A DNA stretch of 64,000 bases. Source: Gemmatimonadaceae bacterium (GTDB lineage: Bacteria; Gemmatimonadota; Gemmatimonadetes; Gemmatimonadales; Gemmatimonadaceae). Positions 60,982-64,000 of this stretch are shown here, in pieces. The notes under the pieces were generated by a model, which was not told the origin of the DNA, did not search any database, and was given only the letters and a program-made list of their open reading frames with translations. Positions within the stretch are counted from its first letter, which is position 1; each line of letters begins with the position of its first letter. The translations under genes were made by a program, and so were the position numbers. The DNA lies in contig DASXKV010000050.1 in NCBI GenBank assembly GCA_036496605.1, positions 124,001 through 188,000 on the forward strand, read 5' to 3'.

Positions 60982-61091
60982 GTCGTGTCTCCCGATGTTG
61001 GCACGGGGGACAGGACCTCATCGCGAACGCATCCCCCTGCTACGACATGCGGAATAGCTGGCCATGACCCGACACAAGGACCTGCGCCGTC

Positions 61092-63605
61092 TCAGCGCGG
61101 ACGACGGAGCGCATCGTACTTTGCCACTTCGGCGGTCCGGCCCTGCGACTGGTAGAGGCGCACAAGTGCGTCCAGAGCATATTCACGCGGTCGTTTAGAG
61201 AACCCGCGTCCGCTCTCGAAGGCCTTGAACGCCGGCAAGAGTAGCGACTCGGCTTGCGCGTACCTGCCGGTTCCGCGCAGCGCGTCGCCGAGCGCGATGC
61301 CAGCGCGAATCACCAGTGGGCTCGTCGCTGGATACTTCAAGCCAAGAATTCGCCTCGCATCGCGAGCCAGCTCGAGCGATTCGTCGTACCGGCCGGTCAT
61401 CGTGAGTGCGATGCACAGATCGAGCTCGCCATCGGTGACACGCGGGCTGTCCGGGCCGTCGAAGCGTCGCAAGATGGCGATGGCTTCACGCAATGGTGCC
61501 TCGGCCTCGGCGTATCGATGTTGGCGGTCGAGCGCAGCGCCCCGCAACCGGAGTGCGGCACCCAAGTCGGGGTGTCCGGAGGGGTACACCTCGCGGAAGA
61601 TGTCGACGCTATAGCGCTGCAACGAATCGGCTTCGGTGAACCTTCCGGCGTTGACGAGCGTCCAGGCGAGATTGACGAGCGCGTTCGCGTACTGCGCGTG
61701 CCGCTCGCCATACAGCGTCCGGTCGATGTCCGCCGATTCGCGCTCCAGACGCTCGGCGATATCGAGCTGGCCTCTCACCTCGTAAATCGAGGCGAGATCC
61801 GAGAGTTGCCGGGCACGAAGCTCGGTCACCTCGGGGCGCTGTCGCGAGACGATCGCCACCCACTCGTCCAGCAGCGGCTGCGCGTTCCGAAAATCGCCTT
61901 GCGCGTGCATCGCCGCCGCGAGCTCGAGTAGCGCCGTCGTCGTCTTCGTGTCGGAATCGCCGAAAAGGCCACGGCGCATCGTGAGAAGTGTGCGACGGAG
62001 CCTCGCCGCTTCGGCGTAGTTGCCCTGATCATACTCGAGCCACGCCAGCGATTCGAGGCTCGTCGCGACATCCGGGTCTACCTGTGCGTCGATCTTCCGC
62101 CGCAGGGCCAGGGCTTCCTCGAGGACAGGACGCGCGCGATCGAATTCGCCAAGCGTCGTCTCGAGGCGGCCGACGACGTCGAGCATCTGCGCTTGCAGCG
62201 CTGGCTGTCCTTTGAGCTCGTGCGCGCGTGTGAGACCGCGCTCGAGGAGCGCACGTGCCTTGACCGTATCGCCGAGTGATTGCCCAGCGGCGCTCGCGTC
62301 GAAGAGCCCGAGCATGAAGTCGGTCACCTGCTCGGCGCGGTGGGCACCCGCGGTCGCTTCGTCGAGCGCCCGATGAATGCGACGCCGATCCGCGGCAACG
62401 GTTGCCGCGTACGTCGCGAGCAGCATCACTACGATTGCGGCAACCGCCAATCCCGAGCGATGCCGCCGCGCAAAGCTTCGCGCGCGATAGCCGACGGTTT
62501 GCCGGCGGGCGAGCACCGGATGTCCGGCGAGATGCCGCCCCAGATCATCGACAAGCGCCCGTGGCGAAGCATAGCGCAGCTCCGGCTCCTTGCTCAGTGC
62601 CTTGAGCACGATGGCATCGATGTCGCCGCGGAGCGCGCGACGTCTCGGCGCGGGCGCCACGACGGACGGCATCGCTGGGTCGTCGCTGACCACTGACGTT
62701 TCCAGCTCGTGCATGCTTCGGCCGCGGGCGCCTAACGGCGGCCTGCCCGTGAGCAAATCGTAGAGCACCGCGCCGAGTTGATAGACGTCGGTGAGTGTGG
62801 TGATGGCACGGCCGGTGATTTGTTCAGGAGCCGCGTACTCGGGCGTGAGCCAACGGTGTCCCGGATGCGTCGACGGCGCGGCCACCGTGCTCACCGGCTC
62901 GAGGAGCTTCGCCAACCCGAAGTCGAGCAGTTTCACCACGCCATCCTTCGTGATGAGAATGTTCGACGGCTTGAGGTCGCGGTGCACTACAAGGCATTGA
63001 TGCGCCGCTTCGGTCGCATCGGCCACAGACGCAAACAGTGCCAGACGCTCGCGCACGCCAAGAGCGCGCGCGTCGCAGTAGGCGTCGATGGGCTCTCCGT
63101 CGACATACTCGAGCACGAGATACGGCGTGCCGTCGGCACTGACGCCGCCGTCCAGCAGACGACCGATGTTTGGATGGTTGAGCGTCGCGAGGATCTGCCG
63201 CTCGCTGCGAAAGCGATCGAGATCGATCTCCGAGTCGAGCCCCGGTCGCAACAGCTTGATCGCGACCTGTTGCTCGAACGCGCCGTCGGCGCGCTTGCCG
63301 AGGAAGACTCGCGACATGCCGCCGTATCCGATTTGCTTTACGAGACGATACGCGCCGACGCGACGGTGCTCGAATTGTTGCGCGGGCTCGCGCGCCTCGG
63401 CGACGAGCGCCGCCGCCGCCTCGGCTGGCGGCGATTCGAGGAACGATCGAGCTGCCGTGTAGCGCGTTAGGAGGCTCGCCACTTCCTGCCGCAGCCCGAC
63501 GTCGCCGTTGGACTCTTCGTCGAGAACGCGGGGCCAGTGCGACGGATCGCTATCGAGGGCGACGTCGATGATTCGCTCGACTCTCTTCCAATACTCTGAC
63601 TCCAT
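61092..63605 (-). CDS. Serine/threonine protein kinase with TPR sensor domain
   Basis: I start it at ATG 63605 (MESEYWKRVERIID); GTG 63611, directly after the sigma factor stop, is an alternative. The 837-residue protein has a kinase domain about 75-345 with IGYGGMSRVFLG, VAIKLLRP, HRDLKPSNILI, KLLDFGLAKLL and APEQITG, one TM helix about 390-410 (GLAVAAIVVMLLATYAATVAA), and a C-terminal half of TPR units such as DVVGRLETTLGEFDRARPVLEEALAL. This kinase-TPR layout behind an ECF factor of the TIGR02999 type is typical of Acidobacteria and Gemmatimonadota. Confidence 0.92.
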   Translation of the reverse strand: MESEYWKRVERIIDVALDSDPSHWPRVLDEESNGDVGLRQEVASLLTRYTAARSFLESPPAEAAAALVAEAREPAQQFEHRRVGAYRLVKQIGYGGMSRVFLGKRADGAFEQQVAIKLLRPGLDSEIDLDRFRSERQILATLNHPNIGRLLDGGVSADGTPYLVLEYVDGEPIDAYCDARALGVRERLALFASVADATEAAHQCLVVHRDLKPSNILITKDGVVKLLDFGLAKLLEPVSTVAAPSTHPGHRWLTPEYAAPEQITGRAITTLTDVYQLGAVLYDLLTGRPPLGARGRSMHELETSVVSDDPAMPSVVAPAPRRRALRGDIDAIVLKALSKEPELRYASPRALVDDLGRHLAGHPVLARRQTVGYRARSFARRHRSGLAVAAIVVMLLATYAATVAADRRRIHRALDEATAGAHRAEQVTDFMLGLFDASAAGQSLGDTVKARALLERGLTRAHELKGQPALQAQMLDVVGRLETTLGEFDRARPVLEEALALRRKIDAQVDPDVATSLESLAWLEYDQGNYAEAARLRRTLLTMRRGLFGDSDTKTTTALLELAAAMHAQGDFRNAQPLLDEWVAIVSRQRPEVTELRARQLSDLASIYEVRGQLDIAERLERESADIDRTLYGERHAQYANALVNLAWTLVNAGRFTEADSLQRYSVDIFREVYPSGHPDLGAALRLRGAALDRQHRYAEAEAPLREAIAILRRFDGPDSPRVTDGELDLCIALTMTGRYDESLELARDARRILGLKYPATSPLVIRAGIALGDALRGTGRYAQAESLLLPAFKAFESGRGFSKRPREYALDALVRLYQSQGRTAEVAKYDALRRPR

Positions 63606-63611
63606 GGTCAC

Positions 63612-64000
63612 TCAGCCAGTCGCATCGGGGGACAGCTCACGCAACAGAAACAAACGCGCCTTGAGCCAGTTGCGCTCGACCGTGCGTGGCGTGACGCCGA
63701 GTAGTTCGGCAATTTCACGTTCGCCGAATCCGCCGAAGAAGCGGAGCTCCACGATCTGCCGGAGCCGCTCGTCGACGGCGTCGAGCCGGTCCAGCGCCTC
63801 GTCGATCGCGATGATCTCATCGAGCTGAAACTCGAGGGTCGCGTCGCCGTCGCGGAGCGACACGCGGGTCGCGATACCGCCGCGCTTTGCGGCGTGCCGC
63901 CGGCGCGCGAAGTCGACGAGCACCTGCCGCATCGCGCGCGAGGCGGCGCCGAAGAAGTGTGACTTTGCCTGCCATTGCTTCCCGTCGTCCGCACCGAGCT
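63612..64000 (-). CDS. ECF sigma factor (TIGR02999-like), 5' partial
   Basis: The frame runs from beyond the window end to TGA at 63612-63614. Visible is HFFGAASRAMRQVLVDFARRRHAAKRGG, the hallmark of the sigma-70-like TIGR02999 group, and region 4: RLRQIVELRFFGGFGEREIAELLGVTPRTVERNWLKARLFL. The kinase gene starts within a few bases of its stop, so they form one transcription unit in which the kinase probably modulates the sigma factor or its regulon. Confidence 0.88.
   Translation of the reverse strand, partial: LGADDGKQWQAKSHFFGAASRAMRQVLVDFARRRHAAKRGGIATRVSLRDGDATLEFQLDEIIAIDEALDRLDAVDERLRQIVELRFFGGFGEREIAELLGVTPRTVERNWLKARLFLLRELSPDATG

Larger units (their letters stand above)
1914..63471. 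repeat. Dispersed heptamer CCTAACG/CGTTAGG (mostly GCCTAACG), about 51 copies
   Basis: Counted by eye. + orientation starts: 1914, 2234, 5912, 7505, 8449, 10646, 14779, 14962, 16009, 16087, 17267, 18487, 23297, 23439, 24382, 27814, 29252, 29703, 32818, 35077, 37342, 39193, 40315, 50106, 51413, 58435, 59411, 60389, 60835, 62731. CGTTAGG starts: 2816, 3326, 10815, 11286, 11772, 12489, 16830, 21035, 21726, 22392, 26197, 29485, 29988, 30568, 32318, 33915, 38978, 40437, 46251, 49146, 63465. About 41 have the full octamer GCCTAACG. Composition alone predicts about 7 heptamers and 2-3 octamers. Confidence 0.8.

Noticed and set aside
1-64000. CRISPR array, prophage, insertion sequence or biosynthetic megasynthase
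   Set aside because: No direct repeat-spacer pattern, integrase, transposase, phage structural gene or PKS/NRPS motif was recognised on either strand.

Overview
The window is a GC-rich (roughly two-thirds G+C), densely coded bacterial chromosome segment with about 56 protein genes and no rRNA, tRNA, CRISPR array or transposase that I could recognise. The gene types (an ADOP-type MacB permease, a PknB-like kinase with a PD40 propeller, a TIGR02999-like ECF sigma factor beside a kinase-TPR protein, a sortilin/BNR-propeller protein, many secreted hydrolases with lipoprotein or Tat signals) suggest a soil-type Gemmatimonadota or a related lineage. This is inference from gene content; no marker gene is present to prove it.

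Layout. 0-12 kb: the end of a lactonase, an alpha/beta hydrolase, a lipase-maturation-factor-like membrane protein, an ADOP permease, small zinc-ribbon, GNAT and membrane proteins, a di-iron ferritin-like protein, a MaoC hydratase, a DUF937-OmpA fusion, and a STAS/APC-permease pair. 12-20 kb: an amidohydrolase remnant, an intact Tat-exported amidohydrolase, a PP2C phosphatase, an OPT transporter, a secreted esterase coupled to an OsmC protein that appears to be a selenoprotein, and a TonB-C-like lipoprotein. 20-36 kb: an M20-like protein, an arginase-family protein, an ArsR-SRPBCC pair, UPF0145, an MBL lactonase, several hypotheticals, a nitrilase, a YVTN propeller and a 1098-residue BNR propeller. 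36-46 kb: a methyltransferase, an overlapping solute-binding protein / histidine kinase / sigma-54 activator operon, a TPR lipoprotein that may be its target, and a kinase-PD40 gene split by a frameshift. 46-64 kb: an ICMT-like methyltransferase, a CocE-type hydrolase, two SDRs, two VOC proteins, a SIMPL protein, a dicarboxylate symporter, an ABC unit coupled to a PHB-depolymerase-like esterase, a GMC oxidoreductase, a di-heme peroxidase, and a kinase-TPR gene behind an ECF sigma factor that runs off the window end.

Two observations stand out. First, the OsmC gene has an in-frame TGA exactly where the family has its second conserved cysteine; the family-like C-terminus continues in frame behind it, and a 7-bp hairpin with a GGTC loop lies 20 nt downstream, which fits a bacterial SECIS. 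Second, the heptamer CCTAACG occurs about 51 times on the two strands (about 7 expected from composition). It appears in both orientations and all reading frames, often at the cost of rare TTA, CTA or AGG codons, so it behaves like a DNA-level signal such as a DNA uptake sequence. All counts were made by eye and should be recomputed.
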